Shown in pieces: positions 1 to 9,256 of a stretch of DNA of 64,000 bases. How positions within the stretch are numbered: the stretch's first letter is position 1; the number at the start of each line of letters is the position of its first letter. The notes under the pieces were generated by a model, which was given only the letters and a program-made list of their open reading frames with translations, was not told where the DNA came from and did not search any database. Location of the stretch: contig CAVUDJ010000012.1 of the NCBI GenBank assembly GCA_963740215.1, positions 868,001 through 932,000 of the forward strand, written 5' to 3'. The position numbers were made by a program, and so were the translations under genes. Source of the stretch: CAVVAL01 sp963740215 (GTDB lineage Bacteria; Actinomycetota; Actinomycetes; Mycobacteriales; Cryptosporangiaceae).

Positions 1-44
1 CGTACGCCTACGTGTGGCGTCGCGGTGGCCTGGACTGGGACTGA
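1..44 (+). CDS. nuoA: NADH-quinone oxidoreductase subunit A, C-terminal end only (partial)
   Basis: Only the last 13 codons lie in the window. They read YAYVWRRGGLDWD and end at TGA (42-44). This matches the usual NuoA tail, in which a last membrane helix is followed by an Arg-Arg-Gly and a Leu-Asp/Glu-Trp ending. It sits 5 bases before nuoB, as expected for the first gene of the nuo operon. NuoA is a small membrane subunit of proton-pumping complex I. The call rests on position and the short tail. Confidence 0.75.
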   Translation, partial: YAYVWRRGGLDWD

Positions 45-49
45 GAGAC

Positions 50-688
50 ATGGGACTCGAAGAGAAGCTCCCCAGCGGGATCCTGCTCACCAGCGTCGAG
101 AAGCTGGTCAACTGGACCAGGAAGTCTTCGCTCTGGCCGGCCACGTTCGGCCTGGCCTGCTGCGCGATCGAGATGATGACGACCGGCGCCGCCCGGTACG
201 ACCTCGGCCGCTTCGGCATGGAGGTGTTCCGGGCGTCGCCGCGCCAGGCCGACCTGATGATCGTCGCCGGCCGGGTCAGCCAGAAGATGGCGCCGGTGCT
301 GCGGCAGATCTACGACCAGATGCCGGAGCCCAAGTGGGTGCTGAGCATGGGCGTCTGCGCCAGCTCGGGCGGCATGTTCAACAACTACGCGATCGTGCAG
401 GGCGTCGACCACGTCGTCCCGGTCGACATGTACCTGCCGGGCTGCCCGCCGCGGCCGGAGATGCTGATCGACGCGATCCTCAAGCTGCACGACAAGATCA
501 TGGCCGAGCCGCTCGGCCCGAAGCGTGCCGCGAGGCTCAAGGAGCTTCAGGCGAAGGGCGAGATCGAGCGGCGCGGCACCATCCCGGCGTCCTTCGCCTA
601 CAACAAGGAACTGCGCAAGCAGTGGGAGCGGGCGGCGGCCGAGGGGCGCGAGGAGCAGCTCCGGATCGAAGCGGGGATGCGGAAGTGA
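50..688 (+). CDS. nuoB: NADH-quinone oxidoreductase subunit B
   Basis: This subunit of the peripheral arm of complex I carries the terminal [4Fe-4S] cluster N2, which passes electrons to menaquinone at the membrane interface. The predicted protein is 212 residues. The cluster ligands are visible: the Cys-Cys pair near residues 37-38 (ACCAIEMM), a Cys near 102 (GVCASSGG) and a Cys near 132 (LPGCPPRPE). I chose ATG 50 because MGLEEKLP is the conserved actinobacterial N-terminus; the longer frame from position 14 would overlap nuoA. It is followed by a 49-base gap before nuoC. Confidence 0.97.
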   Translation: MGLEEKLPSGILLTSVEKLVNWTRKSSLWPATFGLACCAIEMMTTGAARYDLGRFGMEVFRASPRQADLMIVAGRVSQKMAPVLRQIYDQMPEPKWVLSMGVCASSGGMFNNYAIVQGVDHVVPVDMYLPGCPPRPEMLIDAILKLHDKIMAEPLGPKRAARLKELQAKGEIERRGTIPASFAYNKELRKQWERAAAEGREEQLRIEAGMRK

Positions 689-737
689 GCGCGCGAACCA
701 ATTCGCACAGGGCCGCCGAGCGCAGCGAGGTGGGCAA

Positions 738-1385
738 GTGAGTGACGAGAAGGGCATGTTCGGGGTCTCCGGCTCCGGCGACACCTCCGGCTTCGGCGGG
801 CTGATCCGTCACCGGGAGGACCCGCGCTCCACGCCCAGGCCGTACGGCGGCTACTTCGACGAGGTGAGCGACGCCCTCGAAGAGGCGTACCCGGCGTTCA
901 ACGACGCGATCTACCGCATCGTCGTCGACCGCGGGGAGCTGACCCTCTACGTCGAGCGCGACCGCATCGTCGAGGTCTGCCAGACCCTGCGTGACGACCC
1001 GTCGCTGCGGTTCGAGCTGCTCAGCTCGGTGTCCGGTGTGGACTACCTCGACGCGGCGCCCGACCAGCCGAAGCGCCTGCACGCCGTCTACCACGTCACG
1101 TCGATGACGTTCCGCCGGCGCGTCCGCCTGGAGGTCGAGCTACCGGTCGACGACCCGCACGTGCCCAGCGTCACCAGCGTCTACCCCACCGCCGACTGGC
1201 AGGAGCGGGAGACCTGGGACATGTTCGGGATCATCTTCGACGGCCACCCCGCGCTCACCCGGATCCTCATGCCGGACGACTGGGACGGCCACCCGCAGCG
1301 CAAGGACTACCCGCTCGGCGGAGTCCCGGTGGAGTACAAGGGCGCCGAGATTCCCCCGCCGGACACCCGGAGGGCGTACAAGTGA
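738..1385 (+). CDS. nuoC: NADH-quinone oxidoreductase subunit C
   Basis: This is the 30-kDa subunit of the peripheral arm of complex I, which packs against NuoD near the quinone site. It has 215 residues. The family signature is visible towards the C-terminus (ERETWDMFGI, then HPALTRILMPDDWDGHPQRKDYPLGG). The GTG at 738 is chosen because the sequence from there (SDEKGMFGVSGSGDTSGFGG) is typical of actinobacterial NuoC, while an upstream extension would run into nuoB. The last codon overlaps the GTG start of nuoD by four bases, so the two genes are probably translationally coupled. Confidence 0.95.
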   Translation: MSDEKGMFGVSGSGDTSGFGGLIRHREDPRSTPRPYGGYFDEVSDALEEAYPAFNDAIYRIVVDRGELTLYVERDRIVEVCQTLRDDPSLRFELLSSVSGVDYLDAAPDQPKRLHAVYHVTSMTFRRRVRLEVELPVDDPHVPSVTSVYPTADWQERETWDMFGIIFDGHPALTRILMPDDWDGHPQRKDYPLGGVPVEYKGAEIPPPDTRRAYK

Positions 1386-2707
1386 GCACTGACACCGATC
1401 CGTACGCGGGTTCGCGGGAGACCACCGAGGGCCGGATCTACACCGTCACCGGCGGCGACTGGGACAGCCTCCTGGGCGGCAGCGACCCGATCCACGACGA
1501 GAAGCTCGTGGTCAACATGGGTCCGCAGCACCCGTCGACGCACGGCGTGCTGCGGCTCGTCCTCGAATTGGAGGGCGAGTCCGTCATCGAGGCGCGCACC
1601 GTCATCGGCTACCTGCACACGGGCATCGAGAAGAACGCCGAGTACCGCAACTGGACCCAGGGCACCACGTTCGTCACCCGCATGGACTACCTGGCGCCGA
1701 TCTTCAACGAGACCGGCTACTGCCTGGCGGTCGAGAAGCTGCTGGGCATCGAGGTGCCGGAGCGGGCGACCACGATCCGCGTGCTCATGATGGAGCTGAA
1801 CCGGATCGCTTCGCACCTGGTCTGGCTCGCCACGACAGGCATGGAGCTCGGCGCGCTGTCGATGATGATCTACGGCTTCCGCGAGCGTGAGCAGATCCTC
1901 GACATCTTCGAGATGGTCAGCGGCCTGCGGATGAACATGGCGTACGTCCGGCCCGGCGGAGTCTCGCAGGACTTCCCGCCTGGCGCCGAGGACAAGATCC
2001 GCGACTTCCTCAAGATCATGCCGAAGCGGCTCCACGAGTACGAGAACCTGCTGTCCGGCAACCCGGTCTGGCAGAAGCGCACCCAGAACGTCGGCTATCT
2101 CGACGTCCAGGGCTGCGTGGCGCTGGGCATCACCGGCCCGGTGCTGCGCTCCGCCGGCCTCCCGTGGGACCTGCGCAAGACCGAGCCGTACTGCGGGTAC
2201 GAGACGTACGAGTTCGACGTCCCGACCGAGCGCACCGGCGACGTGTGGGGCCGTTACCTGGTCCGGCTCGCCGAGATCCGCGAGTCGCTGAAGATCGCCG
2301 AGCAGGCGCTGGACCGGCTGAAGCCCGGACCGGTGATGATCGAGGACAAGAAGATCGCATGGCCGGCGCAGCTCGCTCTCGGGGCCGACGGGCTCGGCAA
2401 CTCGCTGGAGCACGTCAAGAAGATCATGGGCCAGTCGATGGAGGCCCTGATCCACCACTTCAAGCTGGTCACCGAGGGTTTCCGCGTGCCAGCCGGACAG
2501 GTGTACGTCCCGATCGAGTCGCCCCGCGGCGAGCTCGGCATGCACGTGGTGAGCGACGGCGGCACCCGGCCGTACCGCGTCCACGTGCGCGAACCATCGT
2601 TCGTCAACCTGCAGGCGTTCCCGGCCATGGTCGAGGGAGCGCTGCTCGCCGACGTGATCGCTGCCGGCGCGTCGTTGGACCCCGTGATGGGTGGAGTGGA
2701 TCGCTGA
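1382..2707 (+). CDS. nuoD: NADH-quinone oxidoreductase subunit D
   Basis: This 49-kDa subunit forms much of the quinone-binding cavity of complex I. At 441 residues it has the usual length. The family motifs MGPQHPSTHGVLR and GYLHTGIEKNAE are near the N-terminus, followed by the conserved stretch MNMAYVRPGGVSQD and the C-terminal ending that closes with DPVMGGVDR. It starts at a GTG that overlaps the nuoC stop, and its TGA overlaps the ATG of nuoE by one base. Confidence 0.97.
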   Translation: MSTDTDPYAGSRETTEGRIYTVTGGDWDSLLGGSDPIHDEKLVVNMGPQHPSTHGVLRLVLELEGESVIEARTVIGYLHTGIEKNAEYRNWTQGTTFVTRMDYLAPIFNETGYCLAVEKLLGIEVPERATTIRVLMMELNRIASHLVWLATTGMELGALSMMIYGFREREQILDIFEMVSGLRMNMAYVRPGGVSQDFPPGAEDKIRDFLKIMPKRLHEYENLLSGNPVWQKRTQNVGYLDVQGCVALGITGPVLRSAGLPWDLRKTEPYCGYETYEFDVPTERTGDVWGRYLVRLAEIRESLKIAEQALDRLKPGPVMIEDKKIAWPAQLALGADGLGNSLEHVKKIMGQSMEALIHHFKLVTEGFRVPAGQVYVPIESPRGELGMHVVSDGGTRPYRVHVREPSFVNLQAFPAMVEGALLADVIAAGASLDPVMGGVDR

Positions 2708-3627
2708 TGTCTGTGGAAACCAGGACCCCGCTGCCGAGTGGGACGGAGGAGGTCAAGGCCGACCTGCGCGCCAAGGCCGACGCGATCATCGCGCGCTATC
2801 CGGCCGGCAAGGCGCGGTCGGCGCTGCTGCCGATGCTGCACCTGGTGCAGTCGGTCGACGGGTACGTCAGCCCGGAGGGCATCGCGTTCTGCGCCGAGCA
2901 CCTGGGCCTGACCAAGGCCGAGGTCGGCGCTGTCGCCACCTTCTACACCATGTTCAAGCGCCGCCCGGTCGGCGAGTACCTGGTGAGCGTCTGCACCAAC
3001 ACGATGTGCGGCGTGCTCGGCGGCGACAAGGCGTACAAGACGCTCTCGGAGCACCTGGGCGTCGGCCACGACCAGACCACCGAGGACGGCCAGATCACGC
3101 TGGAGCACGCCGAGTGCCTGGCGGCCTGCGACTACGGCCCCGTTCTCACGGTCAACTACGAGTTCTTCGACCAGGTGGACGCCGACGAGGCGCTCGACAT
3201 CGTCAAGCGGCTCCAGTCCGGCGACCGTCCGCAGCCCACCCGTGGTGCGCGGCTGTGCTCCTTCAAGGAGACGTCGCTCCAGCTCGCGGGCTTCCTGGAC
3301 GAGCGCGACGGCGCCGTCGCCGACGGTCCGGCGGGTGAGCCGACGCTCGCTGGTAACAGGCTCGCCGAGCAGCGCGGCGTCTCGGTGCCCGGGTTCGACC
3401 CGAACACGCCGATCAAGCCCGTGCCGCCGAAGGCCCCGCCCGCCGACGCCAAGCCGGCCACCGCGCCCAAGGCGGCTGTCGACCGCAAGCCGGCCGGTGA
3501 CACCCCGCCCGCGGCACCGACCCCCGCCGACGTCAAGTCGTCGACGGGCGCCAAGCCGGCGGCCGACGCCGCGCCCGAGAAGGCCGCTCCGACTGACGGC
3601 GCGCCGGCTCAGGAGGAGAAGAAGTGA
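2707..3627 (+). CDS. nuoE: NADH-quinone oxidoreductase subunit E with a long Pro/Ala/Lys-rich C-terminal tail
   Basis: This 24-kDa thioredoxin-fold subunit carries the [2Fe-2S] cluster N1a in the NADH-oxidising module with NuoF. The protein is about 306 residues. The core occupies roughly residues 1-180. The four cluster cysteines are visible as CTNTMC and, later, CLAAC. The core is followed by a family-typical GARLCSF segment and then by about 90 residues dominated by Pro, Ala, Lys and Asp. That tail is low-complexity and probably disordered; typical NuoE proteins are much shorter. It overlaps nuoF by four bases (GTGA). Confidence 0.95.
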   Translation: MSVETRTPLPSGTEEVKADLRAKADAIIARYPAGKARSALLPMLHLVQSVDGYVSPEGIAFCAEHLGLTKAEVGAVATFYTMFKRRPVGEYLVSVCTNTMCGVLGGDKAYKTLSEHLGVGHDQTTEDGQITLEHAECLAACDYGPVLTVNYEFFDQVDADEALDIVKRLQSGDRPQPTRGARLCSFKETSLQLAGFLDERDGAVADGPAGEPTLAGNRLAEQRGVSVPGFDPNTPIKPVPPKAPPADAKPATAPKAAVDRKPAGDTPPAAPTPADVKSSTGAKPAADAAPEKAAPTDGAPAQEEKK

Positions 3628-4958
3628 CGGATACCCGCTCCCGGCCGGTCGGGCCCGAGCAGCTCACCCCCGTCCTCACGAAGCGCTGGCTCTCCCCGGA
3701 CGCGTACCGGCTGGGCACGTACGAGCGGCTCGACGGCTACGCCGGCCTGCGCAAGGCGCTCAAGGCCCACCCGGACGAGCTGATCCAGCTCGTCAAGGAC
3801 TCGGGCTTGCGCGGCCGCGGCGGCGCCGGCTTCCCCACCGGTATGAAGTGGGGCTTCATCCCGCAGAACGACGGCAAGCCGCACTACCTCGTGGTCAACG
3901 CCGACGAGGGCGAGCCGGGCACCTGCAAGGACCTGCCGTACATGATGGCCGACCCGCACGGCCTCATCGAGGGCATCGTGATCACGGCGTACGCGATCCG
4001 CGCGAATCACGCGTTCATCTACGTGCGCGGCGAGGCGATCCACGCGTACCGGCGGCTGCAGCACGCGGTCAAGGAGGCGTACGCGCGGGGCCACCTCGGC
4101 AAGAACATCCTGGGCAGCGGCTTCACCTGCGAGCTGACCGTGCACGCCGGTGCGGGCGCGTACATCTGCGGCGAGGAGACGGCACTGCTCGACTCGCTGG
4201 AGGGCTACCGTGGCCAGCCGCGGCTCAAGCCGCCGTTCCCGGCCACGCACGGCCTCTACGGCTCGCCGACCGTGGTGAACAACGTCGAGACGCTGGCCAG
4301 CGTGCCGTTCATCGTGCTCGGCGGCGCCGACTGGTGGAAGTCGATGGGCACCGAGAAGTCGCCCGGCCCGAAGATCTACTCGCTGTCCGGACGGGTGCAG
4401 CGTCCCGGCCAGTACGAGGCGGCGCTCGGCACGACGCTGCGCCAGGTGCTCGACATGGCCGGTGGCATGCAGGACGGGTACGAGCTGAAGTTCTGGACGC
4501 CCGGCGGTTCGTCCACGCCGTACTTCACCACCGAGCATCTCGACGTCCCGCTGGACTTCGAGGGCGCGGCGGCGGCCGGGTCGATGCTCGGCACCACGGC
4601 GCTGATGCTGTTCGACCAGACGGTCTGCATCGTCGGCGCGACGCTGCGGTTCATCGAGTTCTACGCCCACGAGTCGTGCGGCAAGTGCACACCGTGCCGC
4701 GAGGGCAACTACTGGATGGTGCAGGTGCTGCGCCGGCTCGAACACGGCAAGGGCACCGAGGAGGATCTCGAAACCCTCCTGGACACCTGCGACAACATCT
4801 TCGGCCGGTCGTTCTGCGCCCTCGGCGACGGTGCGACCAGCCCGGTGGTGTCCTCGATCAAGTACTTCCGGGACGAGTACATCGCCCACGTCCGCGAGGG
4901 CGCGTGCCCGCTGGGTAACAGCGACCCCGCCGTACTGGCAACCGCGGGAGCGCACTGA
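3624..4958 (+). CDS. nuoF: NADH-quinone oxidoreductase subunit F
   Basis: This 51-kDa subunit binds NADH and FMN and holds [4Fe-4S] cluster N3; it is the electron entry point of complex I. It has 444 residues. The glycine-rich NADH/FMN motif GRGGAGFPTG is near residue 62 and the second nucleotide-site segment CGEETALLDS is near 181. The cluster cysteines are ESCGKCTPCREG near 351 and one in GRSFCALGDGA near 397. It begins at the GTG overlapping the nuoE stop and is separated from nuoG by two bases. Confidence 0.97.
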   Translation: MTDTRSRPVGPEQLTPVLTKRWLSPDAYRLGTYERLDGYAGLRKALKAHPDELIQLVKDSGLRGRGGAGFPTGMKWGFIPQNDGKPHYLVVNADEGEPGTCKDLPYMMADPHGLIEGIVITAYAIRANHAFIYVRGEAIHAYRRLQHAVKEAYARGHLGKNILGSGFTCELTVHAGAGAYICGEETALLDSLEGYRGQPRLKPPFPATHGLYGSPTVVNNVETLASVPFIVLGGADWWKSMGTEKSPGPKIYSLSGRVQRPGQYEAALGTTLRQVLDMAGGMQDGYELKFWTPGGSSTPYFTTEHLDVPLDFEGAAAAGSMLGTTALMLFDQTVCIVGATLRFIEFYAHESCGKCTPCREGNYWMVQVLRRLEHGKGTEEDLETLLDTCDNIFGRSFCALGDGATSPVVSSIKYFRDEYIAHVREGACPLGNSDPAVLATAGAH

Positions 4959-4960
4959 CC

Positions 4961-7396
4961 ATGACCCTCGCACCAGAGAAGACCCCGGCCGTCACCGGCG
5001 GCGTCACGCTGACGATCGACGGCATCGAGGTGACCGTGCCGAAGGGCACGCTGATCATCCGCGCCGCCGAGCAGTTGGGGATCCAGATCCCGCGGTTCTG
5101 CGACCACCCGCTGCTCGACCCGGTCGGCGCGTGCCGCCAGTGCATCGTCGAGGTGGAGGGGCAGCGCAAGCCGCTCGCCGCCTGCACCTCCACGGTCACC
5201 GAGGGCATGATCGTGAAGACGCAGCTGTCCAGCCCCGTCGCCGAGAAGGCGCAGCGCGGCACGCTGGAACTGCTGCTGATCAACCACCCGCTCGACTGCC
5301 CGGTCTGCGACAAGGGCGGCGAGTGCCCGCTGCAGAACCAGGCGATGAGCAACGGCCCCGCCGAGTCGCGGTTCCGGGACGTGAAGCGCACGTACCCGAA
5401 GCCGATCAACATCTCGTCGCAGGTGCTGCTCGACCGCGAGCGCTGCGTGCTGTGCGCCCGCTGCACCCGGTTCAGCCAGCAGATCGCCGGTGACCCGTTC
5501 ATCGAACTGTTCGAGCGCGGCGCGCTGGAGCAGGTGGCGATCTACGAGGACGAGCCGTTCCAGTCCTACTTCTCCGGTAACACGGTGCAGATCTGCCCGG
5601 TCGGCGCGCTGACCGGCGCGGCGTACCGGTTCCGCGCCCGCCCGTTCGACCTGGTCTCGACGCCGAGCGCCTGCGAGCACTGCGCATCCGGGTGCTCGCT
5701 GCGCACCGACTGGCGTCGCGGCAAGGTGCTGCGGCGCCTGGCCGGCGAGGATCCGGCGGTCAACGAGGAGTGGAACTGCGACAAGGGTCGCTGGGCGTTC
5801 ACGTACACCACGGCGATCGACCGGATCACGACCCCGCTGGTCCGCAACGCGCACGGTGACCTGGAGCCTGCCTCCTGGACCGACGCGATGGAGCGGGTCG
5901 CCGAGGGGCTGCGCGAGGCGGTCGACAAGGGCGGCGTCGGCGTGCTGGCCGGCGGCCGGCTCACCGCCGAGGACGCCTACGCGTACAGCAAGTTCGCCCG
6001 GGTCGCGCTGAACACCAACGACGTGGACTTCCGTGCCCGGCCGCACTCGGTCGAGGAGGCCGAGTTCCTGGCCGCGCACGTCGCCGGCACGGGGATCGGC
6101 GTCACGTACGCCGACCTCGAAGCCGCCCCGGCGGTGCTCCTCGTCGGCTTCGAGCCCGAGGACGAGTCGCCGATCGTCTTCCTGCGCCTGCGCAAGGCCT
6201 GGCGGAACAGGGGCCTCCGCGTGTTCAGCGTGGCGCCGCTCGCCAGCCGGGGCCTGACCAAGCTCGGCGGCACGCTGATCCAGGCCGTGCCCGGTGCCGA
6301 GCCGAAGGTGCTCGACGCGCTGACCGGCGGCAGCGGTGACCTCGCCGAGGTCTCGTCAGCACTCGGGGCCGAGGGTGCCGTCATCCTCGTCGGCGAGCGG
6401 CTGGCCGGTGTGCCGGGCGCGCTCTCGGCGGCTGCGCGGCTCGCGGACATCTCCGGTGCGCGGCTGGCGTGGATCCCGCGCCGCGCCGGTGAGCGTGGCG
6501 CCGTCGACGCGGGCCTGCTGCCGAACCTGCTGCCCGGCGGCCGGTCCACCGCCGACGCGACCGCACGCGCGGAGCTGGAGAACGCCTGGGGCCTGGCCGA
6601 CGGCGCGCTGCCGACCGACACCGGGCGGGACACCGCCGGCATCCTCGCCGCCGCCGCGGCGGGTGAGCTTGCCGCGCTGGTCGTGGCCGGTGTCGACCCC
6701 AACGACCTGCCCGACCCCGAGGAGGCCGAGCAGGCGCTCGAACACGCCGGTTTCGTCGTCAGCCTGGAGCTGCGCGCCAGTGCGGTGACCACCCGCGCGG
6801 ACGTGGTGCTCCCCGTCGCGGCGGCCGTCGAGAAGGCCGGAACCTACGTCGACTGGGAAGGCCGCGAGCGGCCGTTCGACCTGACCCTCTCCGGTACGGG
6901 CGCGCTCACCGATGCGCGCGTGCTGGACACGATCGCGGCCGAGTTCGGCGTCGACCTGGGCGTACCCGACGTCGCCAGCATCCGGGCCGAACTCGCCGCG
7001 CTGCCGACCACGTCCGCGCCGCGCGCCGTGCTGGTCGGTCACCCGGTCGGCGAGCGTCCGCAGCCCGGCGCCGGTGAGGCGATCCTCGCCACCTGGCGCC
7101 ACCTGCTCGACCTCGGCAGCATGCAGGACGGCGAGGAGCACCTGGCCGGCACCGCGCGTCCTGCGGTGATCCGGCTCTCCGCCACCACCGCCGCCGAGAT
7201 CGCCGCGACGGGCGAGGGCGCGCCGGTCACGGTCACCACCGACCGCGGCTCGATCACGCTGCCGCTGGCGATCACCGAGATGCCGGACCGCGTGGCGTGG
7301 CTACCGACCAACTCGGTCGGTTCGACGCTGCGCCGCACGCTCGCGGCGGACGCCGGCTCCGTCGTGAAGATCTCCGCAGGGGAGGCAGCGAAGTGA
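4961..7396 (+). CDS. nuoG: NADH-quinone oxidoreductase subunit G
   Basis: This is the large iron-sulfur subunit that wires electrons from NuoE/F towards NuoI/B. It has 811 residues. An N-terminal [2Fe-2S] ferredoxin domain (C near residue 47, then CRQC) is followed by the His-Cys segment PLDCPVCDKGGECPLQN, two further cysteine clusters (CVLCARC, QICPVG) and a molybdopterin-oxidoreductase-like [4Fe-4S] motif CEHCASGC with RTDWRRGKVLR. The second half is a molybdopterin-fold domain rich in Ala and Gly, as in other actinobacterial NuoG. Its TGA overlaps the GTG of nuoH. Confidence 0.96.
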   Translation: MTLAPEKTPAVTGGVTLTIDGIEVTVPKGTLIIRAAEQLGIQIPRFCDHPLLDPVGACRQCIVEVEGQRKPLAACTSTVTEGMIVKTQLSSPVAEKAQRGTLELLLINHPLDCPVCDKGGECPLQNQAMSNGPAESRFRDVKRTYPKPINISSQVLLDRERCVLCARCTRFSQQIAGDPFIELFERGALEQVAIYEDEPFQSYFSGNTVQICPVGALTGAAYRFRARPFDLVSTPSACEHCASGCSLRTDWRRGKVLRRLAGEDPAVNEEWNCDKGRWAFTYTTAIDRITTPLVRNAHGDLEPASWTDAMERVAEGLREAVDKGGVGVLAGGRLTAEDAYAYSKFARVALNTNDVDFRARPHSVEEAEFLAAHVAGTGIGVTYADLEAAPAVLLVGFEPEDESPIVFLRLRKAWRNRGLRVFSVAPLASRGLTKLGGTLIQAVPGAEPKVLDALTGGSGDLAEVSSALGAEGAVILVGERLAGVPGALSAAARLADISGARLAWIPRRAGERGAVDAGLLPNLLPGGRSTADATARAELENAWGLADGALPTDTGRDTAGILAAAAAGELAALVVAGVDPNDLPDPEEAEQALEHAGFVVSLELRASAVTTRADVVLPVAAAVEKAGTYVDWEGRERPFDLTLSGTGALTDARVLDTIAAEFGVDLGVPDVASIRAELAALPTTSAPRAVLVGHPVGERPQPGAGEAILATWRHLLDLGSMQDGEEHLAGTARPAVIRLSATTAAEIAATGEGAPVTVTTDRGSITLPLAITEMPDRVAWLPTNSVGSTLRRTLAADAGSVVKISAGEAAK

Positions 7397-8712
7397 ACCT
7401 CGCTGACAACGCGATCCTGGGTTTCCTCTACGCCGACGTCGGCGGTATCCCGTTCTGGCTCGTCCTGGTGAAGGTCGTCGGGATCTTCGTCTTCCTCGTG
7501 CTGATGACGCTGCTCACGATCGTGTTCGAGCGCAAGGTCGTCGGCTGGATGCAGGTGCGGCCCGGCCCGAACCGGGTGGGCCCCTGGGGCTTGTTGCAGT
7601 CCCTTGCGGACGGGCTGAAGCTCGCCTTCAAGGAAGACATCATGCCGAAGCTGGCGGACAAGCCCGTCTACTTCATCGCCCCGGTGGTGTCCTGCGTGCC
7701 GGCGCTGATGGCGTTCGCGGTCATTCCGATCGGTCCCGAGGTGAGCATCTTCGGGCACGAGACGGCGCTGCAGCTCACGGACTTCCCGGTCAGCGTGCTC
7801 TACGTGCTGGCCTGCTCGTCGCTCGGCGTGTACGGCATCGTGCTCGGTGGCTGGGCGTCCGGCTCGACCTACCCGCTGCTCGGCTCGCTGCGGTCGGCGG
7901 CCCAGATGATCTCGTACGAGGTCGCTATGGGCATCTCGATCGTCGCCGTAGCCCTCACCGCGGGCTCGCTGTCCACCGGCGAGATCGTCGCCAGCCAGGA
8001 CGAGTACTGGTACGCGACCGTGCTTTTCCCGAGCTTCGTCATCTACGCGATCTCGGCGGTCGGCGAGACGAACCGCGCCCCGTTCGACCTTCCCGAGGCG
8101 GAGTCGGAGCTGGTCGGCGGCTTCCACACCGAGTACTCGTCGCTGAAGTTCGCGCTGTTCTTCCTCGCCGAGTACGTCAACATGGTGACGGTGTCGGCGC
8201 TGGCTACGACGCTCTTCTTCGGTGGCTGGCGTGCTCCGTTCGGCATCGGAACGCTGTGGGAGGGCGCCAACAGCGGCTGGTGGCCGGTGCTCTGGTTCAT
8301 CGGCAAGGTCGCGATCGCGCTGTTCGTCTTCATCTGGCTCCGCGGCACGCTGCCCCGGCTCCGGTACGACCAGTTCATGGCCTTCGGCTGGAAGATCCTC
8401 GTGCCGGCCAGCCTGGTGTGGACGCTGCTCGTGGCCGCGTTCCCGACGCTCAAGCGCGAGTTCGGGTGGACCAACGCGCAGATACTCGGCGGCATCGGCG
8501 CAGTGCTTGTCGTGGTGCTGCTGCTCAGCCTGTTTGTCCCCGAGAAGGCGAAGCCTGAAGTGGACGCAACCAAGCCGGTCCACCCGGACGGCTTCCCGCT
8601 GCCCCCGATCGACCTTGTCGTGCCGCCGTCGCCGCGGCTCAAGCTCACCGCCGGTGAGAGAACCCCGGCCACGGTCGCGGCCGAGAGCACCCCTGCTGCA
8701 GGGGAGGAGTGA
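7393..8712 (+). CDS. nuoH: NADH-quinone oxidoreductase subunit H
   Basis: This membrane subunit links the peripheral arm to the membrane arm and contributes to the quinone channel. It has 439 residues and about eight hydrophobic segments. The conserved loops ERKVVGWMQVRPGPNRVGPWG and ETNRAPFDLPEAESELV are both present. The C-terminal 60 residues form a Pro/Ala-rich hydrophilic tail, a common actinobacterial addition. The GTG start overlaps the nuoG stop by four bases. Confidence 0.97.
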   Translation: MNLADNAILGFLYADVGGIPFWLVLVKVVGIFVFLVLMTLLTIVFERKVVGWMQVRPGPNRVGPWGLLQSLADGLKLAFKEDIMPKLADKPVYFIAPVVSCVPALMAFAVIPIGPEVSIFGHETALQLTDFPVSVLYVLACSSLGVYGIVLGGWASGSTYPLLGSLRSAAQMISYEVAMGISIVAVALTAGSLSTGEIVASQDEYWYATVLFPSFVIYAISAVGETNRAPFDLPEAESELVGGFHTEYSSLKFALFFLAEYVNMVTVSALATTLFFGGWRAPFGIGTLWEGANSGWWPVLWFIGKVAIALFVFIWLRGTLPRLRYDQFMAFGWKILVPASLVWTLLVAAFPTLKREFGWTNAQILGGIGAVLVVVLLLSLFVPEKAKPEVDATKPVHPDGFPLPPIDLVVPPSPRLKLTAGERTPATVAAESTPAAGEE

Positions 8713-8713
8713 C

Positions 8714-9256
8714 GTGTTCGACTCGATCAAGGGCTTCGGCCTGACGTTCGCGCACATGTTCCGTCCACAGGTGACGGTCAAGTACCCGGACGCTCGGCAG
8801 CCGACCGCGCCGCGCTACCACGGGCGGCACGTGCTGAACCGCCATCCGGACGGCTTGGAGAAGTGCGTCGGCTGCGAGCTGTGCGCCTGGGCGTGCCCGG
8901 CCGACGCCATCTACGTCGAGGGCGGCGACAACACCGAGGAGAACCGCTACTCCCCGGGCGAGCGGTACGGCGCCGTGTACCAGATCAACTACGCGCGCTG
9001 CATCTTCTGCGGGCTCTGCATCGAGGCATGCCCGACCCGTTCGCTCACGATGAGCAACGAGTACGAGCTGGCCAGCGACAGCCGCGCCGACCTGATCTTC
9101 ACCAAGGAGCAGCTCCTCGCCCCGCTGCTGGAGGGCATGGAGCAGCCGCCGCACCCGATGCGGCTCGGCGAGACCGAGGCCGACTACTACATCTCCGGCG
9201 TGACGAACCCCGGCGCGTCGGCCGGTGCCGAGCGCGCGACGGAGGCGACGGCATGA
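8714..9256 (+). CDS. nuoI: NADH-quinone oxidoreductase subunit I
   Basis: This is the ferredoxin-like subunit with two [4Fe-4S] clusters (N6a and N6b). It has 180 residues. Both cluster motifs are visible: CVGCELCAWACP and CIFCGLCIEACP. The start is GTG at 8714, one base after the nuoH stop, which gives the usual N-terminus ending in FRPQVTVKYP. The gene ends in ATGA overlap with nuoJ. Confidence 0.96.
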   Translation: MFDSIKGFGLTFAHMFRPQVTVKYPDARQPTAPRYHGRHVLNRHPDGLEKCVGCELCAWACPADAIYVEGGDNTEENRYSPGERYGAVYQINYARCIFCGLCIEACPTRSLTMSNEYELASDSRADLIFTKEQLLAPLLEGMEQPPHPMRLGETEADYYISGVTNPGASAGAERATEATA

